Part shown: piece after piece, positions 33,774-43,344 of the stretch
How the letters are laid out: every line of letters starts with the position of its first letter
Numbering within the stretch: the stretch's first letter is position 1
NCBI RefSeq assembly: GCF_009696375.1
Contig: NZ_VUMD01000015.1
Span: 1 to 64,000 of the forward strand
DNA: 64,000 nucleotides
Source: Clostridium porci
GTDB lineage: Bacteria > Bacillota > Clostridia > Lachnospirales > Lachnospiraceae
Direction: 5' to 3'
Made by a program: the position numbers and the translations under genes
Notes under the pieces: generated by a model
What the model was told of the DNA's origin: nothing
Databases searched by the model: none
The model's input: only the letters and a program-made list of their open reading frames with translations

Positions 33774-35147
33774 TTACTTCTCGGAAGCTCTTAAAGCGTC
33801 CATTTGCTTAAATTCATTTATCATCATACCAACCGCAACAATAAATACTGTCACATCAGTAATAAGCGGAGCAGCAAATACGCCATGTACACCAAATCCA
33901 GCAATATGGGGCATGATGATGGCGGCAGGTATGTAAATGGCTATCTGGCGTAAGATAACTAGAACGCTCGCTTTTGTAGCTCTGCCAAGGGACTGCATCA
34001 GAGTCAGAACCACAATCCAGACTCCCAACAAAACATATGACAGGAAAAACAGTCGGAAATCCCCTACTCCCAGTTCAACTACAGATGATGTTGTAATAAA
34101 CATAGAGAGAATTTTCTTTGGTACTAACATAATCGGAAGGTAGAAAATAAGTGCTAAGAAAGTTGCTGTGATCGCAAACACTTTCGTGATATGCTTTACC
34201 CTGTCGTATTGTTTTGCACCATAATTGGTTCCGACCGCCGGCTGATATCCCTGGGAAAGCCCCCATAAAGGAATAAATGCAAAAGACACTACCCGGTATG
34301 TCGCACCAAGTATAATCTGCCATGTATCTCCGCCATGCTGTGCTGCAAGATTATAAAGTGCGGTTTGCTGTACTAACATCATAACCTGCATGAGCATTGC
34401 AGAAAAGCCTACTCCAATGATTTCCGAGAAAAGAGTTTTTTCAATACGAATTGCATTGATTCTCACATTCTTACTTTTGATCTTAAAATACCAAAGAGAA
34501 GCCATTGCATACGCGATCTGCGAAACCAATGTTGCATAAGCAGCTCCATCAATCCCCATGCCATAACGCTTTAGAAGTAAAATAAAAATCGGGTCAAGTA
34601 TAATATTCATAATAGCGGAACCAGCGCTAAAGAACATTGCCTGTTTCAACAATCCCTCTCCACGCATAATCATATTTGAGGACTGTGCGAAATTGACAAA
34701 CAGACTGCCTGCAAAAATGATGCGTAAGTACCGAACTGCCAGCTCTAGAATTTCTCCGCTTGCACCAGAAAGCATTAAAATCTGTTTCGTAAAAATCATG
34801 CCTATCACCATGATGATAAGAGAAAAAATCAAAACCATGGCTATCAGATTTCCCATTATTTTGTCAATTGTATGCTGATCCCTTTTTCCAATCGCCCTGG
34901 ACAGGATTGAAGCGGAACCGATACCAATGAGTGTAGAAATACCACTATTGGCAAGCGTAAATGGATATGACACAGATACCGCTGCCATAGCACTATCTCC
35001 TACCATTTGTCCGACATAAACTCCGTCCATAAAATTGTAAAGACCAACAACCACCATGCCGATAATAGATGGTACGCTAAGTTTTAATACTAAACTTTGC
35101 GGGTTGTCATGAAGAAGCATAGACCGAGTATCATTGTTATCAGTCAT
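33774..35147 (-). CDS. MATE-family multidrug/toxin exporter
   Basis: A 457-residue membrane antiporter. The N-terminal part has 'LKLSVPSIIGMVVVGLYNFM' and 'DGVYVGQMVGDSAMAAVSVS', standard for the MepA/DinF-like MATE branch, and hydrophobic helices follow throughout, consistent with twelve segments. ATG 35147 follows AAGGTG. It is at the downstream end of the siderophore cluster, so it may export the metallophore or its precursors using a sodium or proton gradient. An unrelated drug-efflux role is possible. About 150 bases with no gene separate it from the ABC transporter. Confidence 0.9.
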   Translation of the reverse strand: MTDNNDTRSMLLHDNPQSLVLKLSVPSIIGMVVVGLYNFMDGVYVGQMVGDSAMAAVSVSYPFTLANSGISTLIGIGSASILSRAIGKRDQHTIDKIMGNLIAMVLIFSLIIMVIGMIFTKQILMLSGASGEILELAVRYLRIIFAGSLFVNFAQSSNMIMRGEGLLKQAMFFSAGSAIMNIILDPIFILLLKRYGMGIDGAAYATLVSQIAYAMASLWYFKIKSKNVRINAIRIEKTLFSEIIGVGFSAMLMQVMMLVQQTALYNLAAQHGGDTWQIILGATYRVVSFAFIPLWGLSQGYQPAVGTNYGAKQYDRVKHITKVFAITATFLALIFYLPIMLVPKKILSMFITTSSVVELGVGDFRLFFLSYVLLGVWIVVLTLMQSLGRATKASVLVILRQIAIYIPAAIIMPHIAGFGVHGVFAAPLITDVTVFIVAVGMMINEFKQMDALRASEK

Positions 35148-35297
35148 AATATCACCTTCTTATCTATTTTAATTGTCAATATGTTAAGTTACCGAAAATT
35201 GCTTTGTTTTCAAAAGAACTACGTCCCAGCCTAATATATGTAGCTGGATTAACTGCACAATTCTCTTTCCTTTGTAAACATTATTACCATCTGTTCC

Positions 35298-37031
35298 TTA
35301 GACTGACCAGCCAAGACTTTCCTGCTGTATATAGAATAATTTGCTGTACAGTCCTTTTTGTTCAAGAAGCTCTTTGTGTGTCCCCTGTTCCACCAGTTCC
35401 CCCTCGTTCAATACCAGGATTTGGTCGGCATCTACTACTGTCCGCAGACGATGGGCAATCATTATAACTGTTTTCCCTTCTACAAGTCTGGCAATGGCCT
35501 GTTGAATCAATACCTCGTTCTCCGGGTCAAGGGAAGCGGTTGCCTCATCCAGCAGAATAATGGGAGCATTTTTTAATAGTGCGCGGGCAATGGAAATACG
35601 CTGCCTCTCTCCGCCTGACAAGGTACTGCCATTTTCACCAAGGGTCGTGTCATACCCCTCCGGCAGCCGTCTGATAAACTCATCACAATGAGCTGCTTTT
35701 GCAGCCGATACAACCTGCTCATCACTGGCATTCATATTTCCAATTCTAATATTATTAAATACCGTGTCATTAAATAAGGTCACATCCTGAAAAACAAATG
35801 ACATGCTACGCATTAAATATTCTGGTTCAATTTGTTTCAGGTCCTTACCGCCGATTGTCACAGTACCTTTATCTACATCCCAAAAGCGGGCAATGAGTTT
35901 TGCCAGGGTACTCTTTCCGCTTCCGGACGGTCCAACCAGGGCAGTAATGCTACCTGTATTTATTTTTGCCGAAACATTTTTTACTACATCTTCTTTTCCA
36001 TAGGCAAATGTAACCTGATTTAACTCGATATCATAATCCTTAATGTCCTGTTCTTCTCCCTCCATTGCCGGTGTTGTCAGCAGTATACGCATCCGCTTTG
36101 TAACCGTTCCCAGATGGAACAAACTGGTAAGCTGTGATAGGATAGATAATATCGGTCCATAAATTTGTGTAGAAAACATCAATAAAACCAGGAGGGGGTA
36201 TAATTCAATCTGTCCACCTGTAATCAGGACTGTACCGATAAATATAGTGATTCCCAGGCTTGCCTGTAAAATCAGGCTCGCACATTGCACAAGAATACCG
36301 GAAGCCAATTCCACTTTAATTGCCGTCTTTTTCATTGCCAGGAGAGCCTTATTCAGTGTCTGAAAACGTTCTCCGCTCAAGCCACAGGATTTGATAATCT
36401 TGATTCCCTCCAAATACTCCTGAATCTGACTGGACGCCGCCAGTTTCACCCCCACCTGCTGGTCAAACAGGTGTAATTGCAGTTTACGGCCACACCATAT
36501 TATAAAGAAGCAGACAGGCATGGTACAAAATATTGCTAATGCCATGCGCCAGTCAAAAAAGGCCAGACATACGCATGTAAGTGTAACCGATATAATATTT
36601 GCTATGAGCGGAGGAATCGTACTGCTAAGCATGGATTCCATGCTGGCACAATCAGCCATCATATTTGTAGTTATATCTGACAAGTCTTTTGTGTTAAAAA
36701 AGCTCATAGGAAGCCTTCTTAAATGTTCAGCAATCCGTAACCGCGTGTTGCTTGCTTCCTTATATGACGCAAGGTAAGTTTTTTTATAATCATTCTTTGC
36801 AGCGATAAAGACCAGGATTGTTGCAAGCACTCCGATCACCAATAATACCCACATAGTTGACCAGGATATCTCCTGCCCCATAAAGGGCTTTAAAAGCTGG
36901 CCGAACAACAGAATTGGAATCGCAGATGAAAGCATAATGGACAGGTTTGTCAATGTGCAGGCAAAAATCGCTTTTTTAAGGTCTGAATATCCTTTATCAG
37001 ATAATAACAGTCGTTCTTGTAAAAATTTCAT
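35298..37031 (-). CDS. ABC transporter, fused permease-ATPase half (YbtQ-like)
   Basis: A 577-residue half-transporter: six-helix membrane domain (residues about 1-310) then an ABC ATPase with Walker A GPSGSGKST, signature LSGGERQR and Walker B IILLDEATASLDPE. It begins four bases after the stop of a second, similar half-transporter, so they should form a heterodimer. In the yersiniabactin system the exporter-type ABC proteins YbtP and YbtQ unusually import the ferric siderophore, and the same arrangement here beside an AraC gene and an NRPS suggests ferric-siderophore uptake. Export cannot be excluded. Confidence 0.88.
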   Translation of the reverse strand: MKFLQERLLLSDKGYSDLKKAIFACTLTNLSIMLSSAIPILLFGQLLKPFMGQEISWSTMWVLLVIGVLATILVFIAAKNDYKKTYLASYKEASNTRLRIAEHLRRLPMSFFNTKDLSDITTNMMADCASMESMLSSTIPPLIANIISVTLTCVCLAFFDWRMALAIFCTMPVCFFIIWCGRKLQLHLFDQQVGVKLAASSQIQEYLEGIKIIKSCGLSGERFQTLNKALLAMKKTAIKVELASGILVQCASLILQASLGITIFIGTVLITGGQIELYPLLVLLMFSTQIYGPILSILSQLTSLFHLGTVTKRMRILLTTPAMEGEEQDIKDYDIELNQVTFAYGKEDVVKNVSAKINTGSITALVGPSGSGKSTLAKLIARFWDVDKGTVTIGGKDLKQIEPEYLMRSMSFVFQDVTLFNDTVFNNIRIGNMNASDEQVVSAAKAAHCDEFIRRLPEGYDTTLGENGSTLSGGERQRISIARALLKNAPIILLDEATASLDPENEVLIQQAIARLVEGKTVIMIAHRLRTVVDADQILVLNEGELVEQGTHKELLEQKGLYSKLFYIQQESLGWSV

Positions 37032-37035
37032 TTCG

Positions 37036-38856
37036 TTACACCGCCTTCCCTGTATGGATTTTCCAATTGACTGATTCTACATAACTGTTCCACATCTGCG
37101 TGTATTTTCCGCCATTTGCTATTAATCCATCATGGGTTCCCTGTTCAATGAGATGTCCCTGCTCTATAACAAGAATCTGGTCGGCGTTACGGATCGTGGA
37201 AAGCCTGTGGGCAATCATAACCACTGTTTTGTCTTTAATCAATTTCTCAAAAGCTTTCTGTATTAAATATTCATTTTCCGGATCGCTAAATGCAGTTGCC
37301 TCATCCAGTACTATGATGGGGGAATCCTTAATTATGGCCCTGGCAATGGCAATCCTCTGCCGTTCCCCGCCAGACAAGCGGATTCCGGAAGAACCAATTA
37401 CCGTATGATACCCATTCGGCAATTTTTCGATGAATTCGTGACACTGGGCCGCCTTTGCAGCCTCTATAACCTGCTCTTCTGTTGCATCAGGATTTCCCAT
37501 CCGAATATTATCCAAAACACTTTGTTTAAAAAGAAATGTGTCCTGAAATACAAAACCAACCTGCTTCATCAGTTCCGCAAGGGGAATTTCACGGATATCT
37601 ACTCCTCCAATTTGAATATTTCCCTCTGTCACGTCCCAAAAACGGGAAATCAAATTAGCAATGGTGCTCTTTCCTCCTCCTGACGGACCAACGATTGCTG
37701 TCACCTCTCCCTGTCTGGCATGAAACGATACGTTATCCAGCGCCTTAACAACCACATCTGCTTCAGCTTCATAAGAAAAGCTCACATGAGCAAAGACAAT
37801 ATCCATCCCCTGCTCTTTGGCGCCGCCTCTGTAATCCGGCAAAACAGGTATATGTAAAATTTCTTCCATACGCTCCACATTGCCGTCAATCTGGGTAAAC
37901 GACTCCGAAATGAACATGATCTTATTTAAGATACCAGATATGGCCGGCACTAAAATCAAATAAAAGATAAAGGTTAGGGAGTAGTTTCTGTAATCCGTCA
38001 CATTTCTTCCAATCAATATACCTACAGGAATCAGCAACAAATAGATGCTGTGGATAATCGCTGTAAACGCCGGCATGCAATTCCTCCACCCCATGGCATA
38101 TTCCAATATGAAGGAGGTGTAATCAGTTATGGATTTGCTTAATCTTTTAAATGAATCTGCCGTCTGATTAAAGGCTTTGATTTCAGGCATCCCTCGCACA
38201 TATTCCACAGATGCATTATTCATATCTTCCTGGGCAGACTGAAAACGGTGCATCTTCTCTTTGGCCGCCCCATTGAATCCTGAAAATTGAATGGCAAAGG
38301 CCAGCATAATTCCAAGAAGAGAGGCAACACCATAACGCCAGTCAACAGCCAAAAGAATTATGACTAAAATAAGCGGAGCCACAAGAGATGCAACAAAATC
38401 TGGGAATTGATGGGCGATAAACTTTTCAATACTTTCTATATTTTCGTCCATAATCTTCCTCATACGGCCACTTCCGATGGTCAGATGATATCCTAACGGG
38501 ATTGCAGTGATATGATTCGCAAAGTTTAACTTCAATTCATATAATGTGCCAAATGCTGCCAGATGGGAACACATCAGAGCACAGAAATAGAGTACTACAT
38601 TTCCAGCAATACCCGCCAAGGCAAACCAGCCGTACATCAAAATGGTCGTCATATCTGCCGCAGGCATATCTGGAAACACCAAGATCAGTTCCCTAATAAC
38701 AAAATAAATTGCCAGATATGGTATAAACGAACATACTGCCGCCAACGCAGACAGAATTCCTGAAATAATCACTAATCCTTTGTGTTCTGATGCCAGTTTC
38801 AAGCAACGTGCCATTCCTGTTTTCCTTTTCTCCTCCTTATTCTTTTCCTGTTTCAT
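37036..38856 (-). CDS. ABC transporter, fused permease-ATPase half (YbtP-like)
   Basis: A 606-residue half-transporter with an N-terminal membrane domain and a C-terminal ATPase (Walker A GPSGGGKST, signature LSGGERQR, Walker B IIVLDEATAFSDPENE). The unusual A-F-x-D-P-E-N-E ending of Walker B is shared with the YbtP/YbtQ group. ATG 38856 follows GGAGGAG; the longer in-frame start has no ribosome site. It is the upstream partner of the half-transporter at 35298-37031. A TATAAT element (38916-38921) in the 120-base gap upstream suggests its own promoter, possibly under the AraC regulator. Confidence 0.88.
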   Translation of the reverse strand: MKQEKNKEEKRKTGMARCLKLASEHKGLVIISGILSALAAVCSFIPYLAIYFVIRELILVFPDMPAADMTTILMYGWFALAGIAGNVVLYFCALMCSHLAAFGTLYELKLNFANHITAIPLGYHLTIGSGRMRKIMDENIESIEKFIAHQFPDFVASLVAPLILVIILLAVDWRYGVASLLGIMLAFAIQFSGFNGAAKEKMHRFQSAQEDMNNASVEYVRGMPEIKAFNQTADSFKRLSKSITDYTSFILEYAMGWRNCMPAFTAIIHSIYLLLIPVGILIGRNVTDYRNYSLTFIFYLILVPAISGILNKIMFISESFTQIDGNVERMEEILHIPVLPDYRGGAKEQGMDIVFAHVSFSYEAEADVVVKALDNVSFHARQGEVTAIVGPSGGGKSTIANLISRFWDVTEGNIQIGGVDIREIPLAELMKQVGFVFQDTFLFKQSVLDNIRMGNPDATEEQVIEAAKAAQCHEFIEKLPNGYHTVIGSSGIRLSGGERQRIAIARAIIKDSPIIVLDEATAFSDPENEYLIQKAFEKLIKDKTVVMIAHRLSTIRNADQILVIEQGHLIEQGTHDGLIANGGKYTQMWNSYVESVNWKIHTGKAV

Positions 38857-39011
38857 TGTTTCTCCTCCAATTCTATAATATTCGCGCCGCAATTAGAATC
38901 AACTAACTGTAGTATATTATAATGAAAAAATCCACAGTTCTCTACTCCATTTCATAATATTTTTCTAAAAATAGCCTGAAATCTCAACAAATTTACCCTT
39001 TTACTGATAGT

Positions 39012-40475
39012 TCAATACCCCATTTTCTCCAGTAAATAATCGGCAGAATTTATCAAAAAATCATCTGTCACCTTTCCATCTTCCAACCTAAGTGCTCTCT
39101 GGCAACAAGACAGCACACATTCTGCATCATGGGTAATTACCAGAATTGTACGTCCTCTCTTTGCCAGTTTCTGAATAATATGGCTGACCTTTCTCATATT
39201 TACTCCATCAAGACCACTGGTTGGTTCGTCTAAGATAATAATAGGGGCATCATGCATCAACGCTACTGCCAATGCGAGCCTTTGTTTTTGCCCCCCTGAC
39301 AAAGTGGATGGGTGTTGTTCCCTAAACTCATGCAAATCCAGTTCCATTAATATCTGCTTAGCCTTTTCCTTTATTTCTGGTGATTCTCCATTGCCCAGTA
39401 TCAGCTCGTCTATCAAATCCTCACCAAACAACTGGCTATCGAGATCCTGGGGAATATACCAGACCGTTCCCCTTCTCTTTTTTATGTTGCTTTTCTTTCC
39501 AAACAAAGTAACACGGCCTGAATCTTCTTTTAATAATCCCGCGAGCATTTTTCCCATCGTACTTTTCCCCATCCCATTGGAACCTATGATAGCGATAGAT
39601 TCTCCTCTCCTGCAGGAAAAATTGATATGATCTGCAACTACTAATTTACCAAATGTTTTACATAAATCTTTTACTTCTACAGTCACTTCATTGTTATTTT
39701 CAAATGGCATATGAAAACAAGACACCGCATGCAGATCAGGGCTTCTTAAGCCCAACTTACGGATTTCTTCTGTAGACAAGCGCCCAACCTCAGCTTGTGT
39801 AAATTCATGTATAATGCATCCATTTTTTATATATATAAACCTATCTGCAATTGGCATCAAGTAATAAAGTCTATGTTCTGCAATCAGAATTGTTTTGCCC
39901 TTTTCTTTCAATTTCCTTATTGTATTACCCAATCTCTCTGTTGAATCCGTATCTAAATTTGCGGAGGGTTCATCCATAACATAAATTTCAGGCTCTATTG
40001 CCTCAGCAGAAGCAATCGCTACTTTCTGTCTCATTCCATAGGAAAGGTTCCGAATATTATAATTTAATATATCCTCTATCCCCATACTATCAGCTGAAGC
40101 ATGGACATGGGTTACAATATCTTCGTGCGAATACCCATAATTCTCACATCCAAATGCAATCTCCCCTGCTACCTCATTGGCAAAAAATTGACTCCGTGGA
40201 TCTTGAAACACATTTCCTATAATCTTTCCTCTCTCCCAAGATGGATAACTTGAAAGGGGGTATTTATCTACAGAAACTGTCCCTTTTAAATCGCCTTCAT
40301 AAAAATAAGGAATTAGTCCATTAATAACTCTGGTCAATGAACTTTTTCCACTACCTGACGGACCGGTTATAACCACTGTTTCCCCCGCCTTAATATTTAA
40401 ATTAATATCAGTAAGTTGGGGGATTTTATGTTTATATGAAAATGTCACATGTTGTATTTCTATTTCTTTTCCCAT
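39012..40475 (-). CDS. ECF-type transporter ATPase with two ABC domains
   Basis: A 487-residue protein with tandem ATPase domains: Walker A GPSGSGKSS and signature LSYGMRQK with VMDEPSANLD in the first, Walker A GSNGMGKST and signature LSGGQKQR with IILDEPTSGLD in the second. Both resemble the EcfA/CbiO ATPases of energy-coupling-factor importers. It sits 20 bases downstream of the AraC gene. The matching membrane T and S components are encoded at the other end of the cluster (49996-51305), so the three together form one ECF importer surrounding the biosynthesis genes. Confidence 0.88.
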   Translation of the reverse strand: MGKEIEIQHVTFSYKHKIPQLTDINLNIKAGETVVITGPSGSGKSSLTRVINGLIPYFYEGDLKGTVSVDKYPLSSYPSWERGKIIGNVFQDPRSQFFANEVAGEIAFGCENYGYSHEDIVTHVHASADSMGIEDILNYNIRNLSYGMRQKVAIASAEAIEPEIYVMDEPSANLDTDSTERLGNTIRKLKEKGKTILIAEHRLYYLMPIADRFIYIKNGCIIHEFTQAEVGRLSTEEIRKLGLRSPDLHAVSCFHMPFENNNEVTVEVKDLCKTFGKLVVADHINFSCRRGESIAIIGSNGMGKSTMGKMLAGLLKEDSGRVTLFGKKSNIKKRRGTVWYIPQDLDSQLFGEDLIDELILGNGESPEIKEKAKQILMELDLHEFREQHPSTLSGGQKQRLALAVALMHDAPIIILDEPTSGLDGVNMRKVSHIIQKLAKRGRTILVITHDAECVLSCCQRALRLEDGKVTDDFLINSADYLLEKMGY

Positions 40476-40495
40476 TTTTATTCTCCATCTTCTAA

Positions 40496-41449
40496 TTAGC
40501 TTCTCAGCTTTCTATAATCTTTTGGCAAAATGCCATAGACATCTTTAAACGCAATTGAAAACTTACTTGCATTGGAATACCCTAATGAAAAGGCAATTTC
40601 ACCAATTTTCATTTCACCATCTAAAATCAGCTTTTTAGCAATTCCCATTTTGTATTTCTTCAAAAATGCATATGGGGAGTCTCCATAAATATGATTAAAT
40701 ATTGTTTGAAACATAGTAGTCCCCATATTTTTTTCTTTCACCAATTGTTTAAGTGAATACTTCTCGTCTAAGTGAGTAATCATGTAGTTCCAGATTTCTT
40801 TGACTGCCTCAATTTGGTCTTTGGGATAATATTGTTCCTCCTCAGCGTCATTTCGTTCGATATTTTGTAAATAGAAAAGAAGTTCTAGAGTTTTAATCGC
40901 AAAGTAACAAGAACTCTGCTTCCCTTTTGCCTCATAGATTTCATCAAACAATCGTTGTAATTTGGAAGGGATCTTGCTGATATACCATGCGTTATTCAAT
41001 GATAATTTTTCCTCAATTGGCTTAATATCTATGGAAAAATTATCCATAATCTTTTTAGTGGACAAACTCATTTTTTTCTTGTCAATCACCAAAGTAATAG
41101 CATTAAAGTAACCGAATGGAAAATAATAGGAAGATGGCAAATGCTCCCCGCTGCCAATCCAGAAATGATCCTCCGACAGATGGATGCATCTATTATTCGC
41201 AAATTCACAGACAACTCTTCCCCTGCAGCAACAAGTAATCTCCAGAATCTCGCTGTATGGAGTTACTGGGATAAAAGCATCTTCGGAATTAAACTCCATA
41301 AATACCATTTCCATTCCCTCAAATGCTTTGTATGTAACAATCAAACCTTTTCCCTGGCATTCGTATCGTTCTATCAAACAATCACTATCACTGTGGATAA
41401 CTCTGGCGTTTCGGCCGTACCATTCCTGCACCTCCTGTTTTTCTAACAT
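40496..41449 (-). CDS. AraC-family transcriptional activator (YbtA-like)
   Basis: A 317-residue regulator. The C-terminal 100 residues hold the paired AraC helix-turn-helix domain ('SLKQLVKEKNMGTTMFQTIF', 'GEIAFSLGYSNASKFSIAF'). The N-terminal ligand domain contains 'IPVTPYSEILEITCCCRGRV' and 'HFWIGSGEHLPSSYYFP', resembling siderophore-responsive AraC proteins such as YbtA and PchR that respond to their own ferric siderophore. ATG 41449 follows TGGAGG. Position between biosynthesis and uptake genes fits positive autoregulation of the cluster; the ligand is inferred. Confidence 0.85.
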   Translation of the reverse strand: MLEKQEVQEWYGRNARVIHSDSDCLIERYECQGKGLIVTYKAFEGMEMVFMEFNSEDAFIPVTPYSEILEITCCCRGRVVCEFANNRCIHLSEDHFWIGSGEHLPSSYYFPFGYFNAITLVIDKKKMSLSTKKIMDNFSIDIKPIEEKLSLNNAWYISKIPSKLQRLFDEIYEAKGKQSSCYFAIKTLELLFYLQNIERNDAEEEQYYPKDQIEAVKEIWNYMITHLDEKYSLKQLVKEKNMGTTMFQTIFNHIYGDSPYAFLKKYKMGIAKKLILDGEMKIGEIAFSLGYSNASKFSIAFKDVYGILPKDYRKLRS

Positions 41450-41464
41450 ATTTTTTATCCTCCA

Positions 41465-42226
41465 TTATTCTTTTATCATATTGCAGATTATCTGCGGTTT
41501 CTTGATCAGTACCTCCGCGTGTCCCATATTCTCACAGGCATGGACAGTAACGGGATAAATACTGACTCTTTTTATTAAACCAACCGAATTAGGGGCATAT
41601 GTTTCGTTACCCCCATACATAATGACCACTTCCATTGATATTTTCTCTTCCCTGCTCCGGATATCATACTTGTAGGCTGCAAGAGCAGTCCAAAATAACG
41701 TTCTAAAGGTTATGCCGACTTCACCCATTGGCTGAAGAACTTGGACATCATGATTGTGTAAATATCCCATTTGTTTTTGCATATACTTCATCATGTGCTT
41801 TCCATGAAAAACTCGCTTCATCTGCCACGACATAATAAGGCTAAATATGTATTTCATATTGCCCATAGATTCATATTGTCCACCATCTAATATCAATTTT
41901 TTTATTCTAATATCACCTTTGAGTGCAAGTTCAAGTGCAATACTCGCCCCCAGAGAAATACCATAAACTGCATCAACATAATTAATTCCTTTTCTCAGCA
42001 ATACAGCACTGATATAGTCGGCACTAAGAATGACAGAAGTAACTGCACCATTGGATGAAGCATTATGACCTGACAACTCCGGAATTATAAAATAATAATT
42101 TTTCCCCAATATATGGAGTAGTTTATCGAAACAGTTCTTCCAATTGAATCCCATTCCATGTATGAGGAGTATTCGTTTACCATTTTTATTCCCAAGTAGA
42201 TGAATCTCAGATTGATCCTTCTTCAT
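41465..42226 (-). CDS. Alpha/beta-hydrolase
   Basis: A 253-residue alpha/beta-hydrolase with oxyanion motif 'LLIHGMGFNWKNC' and nucleophile elbow GISLG (catalytic Ser about residue 93), and a late His in 'NMGHAEVL'. It overlaps the reductase gene by 20 bases and precedes the AraC gene by 15. In siderophore clusters such enzymes may release or hydrolyse the peptide, or cleave the ferric complex to free iron after uptake. Its substrate cannot be told from sequence. Confidence 0.8.
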   Translation of the reverse strand: MKKDQSEIHLLGNKNGKRILLIHGMGFNWKNCFDKLLHILGKNYYFIIPELSGHNASSNGAVTSVILSADYISAVLLRKGINYVDAVYGISLGASIALELALKGDIRIKKLILDGGQYESMGNMKYIFSLIMSWQMKRVFHGKHMMKYMQKQMGYLHNHDVQVLQPMGEVGITFRTLFWTALAAYKYDIRSREEKISMEVVIMYGGNETYAPNSVGLIKRVSIYPVTVHACENMGHAEVLIKKPQIICNMIKE

Positions 42227-43289
42227 AGTGTTCCTCCTTTTCCAATATTTTATCTGTCAAAACTAGGTCGATATTTAATTGTGGTAAATCATGTATTACA
42301 GCTTCTAAATCTATGATATCCATAGCATAATAAATTCCGAAGGCAGGTTGTTTTTCAATCAGAGCCTTAACTGTATAGGCGGCAATGATTGAACTGATAT
42401 CACTACTGTACGAACTATGTACGTCTGCAGTTCTTATGTGATCCTGATTATTATTTGAACCAGTTACTTCAATATGTATATAGTTATATGCTGCTGTTGA
42501 CCCACAAGTCATTTCAAATAGTTTGATAATAGAATCAACGCTTTGCTGCAGTGCCTCATCGCCTTGCTTCAAACTGTATTTGATAACTGCTTCCTGCATC
42601 AACTTTGTGATTTCTTCTCCAAAAGAGGCGTAATACCAGTTCGCCCTCTTAGGTTTATAACTTTGAGTAATCCGCTGCAATTCTATTGTATAGTAGTTTT
42701 GCAATGTGTACTCCTTATTTTCTACAATCCTGTATATTGGTATTTCATCTCTCTTTAACTCACCATTTTCATAATAGTTTAATGCAGATCCGAATCCGGC
42801 TGTATTCGTCAATATAAAATCTTTAATTGCCGATCTGCTCGGAATTTCATTTGTGATGCTCAACCCCATAATACAATCTACTGACTTTAAGCTCTCGCAT
42901 AAATATTTCATCAACAGACCAGTCATTCCTGGAAAAAAACCACTGGATAGCACATAAACCGATTCGTTCCTTATATCTGCAATTCTGTCTTCTAAAAATG
43001 ACTCACCAGAAGGGTCCACAACAGGTATGTGATATTTAGCCGCTACTCTTGCAATCTTTTCTCCATTGACAAATGAGGCGCCTGCACAATTTACGATAAT
43101 ACTACATTGGCTGCAAAAAGCTTCTAGGTCACCAAATATATCTACATCTAATTGGATATATTGGTTTTGTGCAGTAACTGGTGGTTTTGCCGAATGATAA
43201 GAAACTAACAACTCATATTGGTTCTCTAACAGTTTAACAACTCGTTTACCTATTTCACCAGTTCCGCCTAATATTCCGATTTTCTTCAT
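42207..43289 (-). CDS. Saccharopine dehydrogenase-like NAD(P)-dependent reductase
   Basis: A 360-residue protein with an N-terminal Rossmann motif (GILGGTGEIGKRVV) and the substrate domain of the saccharopine dehydrogenase-like family ('VPVVDPSGES'-type segment, here HIPVVDPSGE). In yersiniabactin and pyochelin pathways a stand-alone reductase (YbtU, PchG) reduces a thiazoline ring on the assembly line, and the location immediately downstream of the synthetase and thioesterase suggests the same type of job here, though the fold differs in detail. A 28-base hairpin (43307-43334) separates it from the thioesterase gene. Confidence 0.75.
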   Translation of the reverse strand: MKKIGILGGTGEIGKRVVKLLENQYELLVSYHSAKPPVTAQNQYIQLDVDIFGDLEAFCSQCSIIVNCAGASFVNGEKIARVAAKYHIPVVDPSGESFLEDRIADIRNESVYVLSSGFFPGMTGLLMKYLCESLKSVDCIMGLSITNEIPSRSAIKDFILTNTAGFGSALNYYENGELKRDEIPIYRIVENKEYTLQNYYTIELQRITQSYKPKRANWYYASFGEEITKLMQEAVIKYSLKQGDEALQQSVDSIIKLFEMTCGSTAAYNYIHIEVTGSNNNQDHIRTADVHSSYSSDISSIIAAYTVKALIEKQPAFGIYYAMDIIDLEAVIHDLPQLNIDLVLTDKILEKEEHYEEGSI

Positions 43290-43306
43290 ATTCTGCCTCT
43301 TTTTCT

Positions 43307-43334
43307 AGGGTGTCCATCACTATATGGACACCCT
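43307..43334 (-). repeat. Intercistronic hairpin
   Basis: AGGGTGTCCAT (43307-43317) and ATGGACACCCT (43324-43334) form a perfect 11-bp stem with a six-base loop between the thioesterase and reductase genes. No T tract follows on the minus strand, so it is more likely an mRNA-processing or stability element than a full terminator. Confidence 0.6.
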
Positions 43335-43344
43335 TTGACAATTG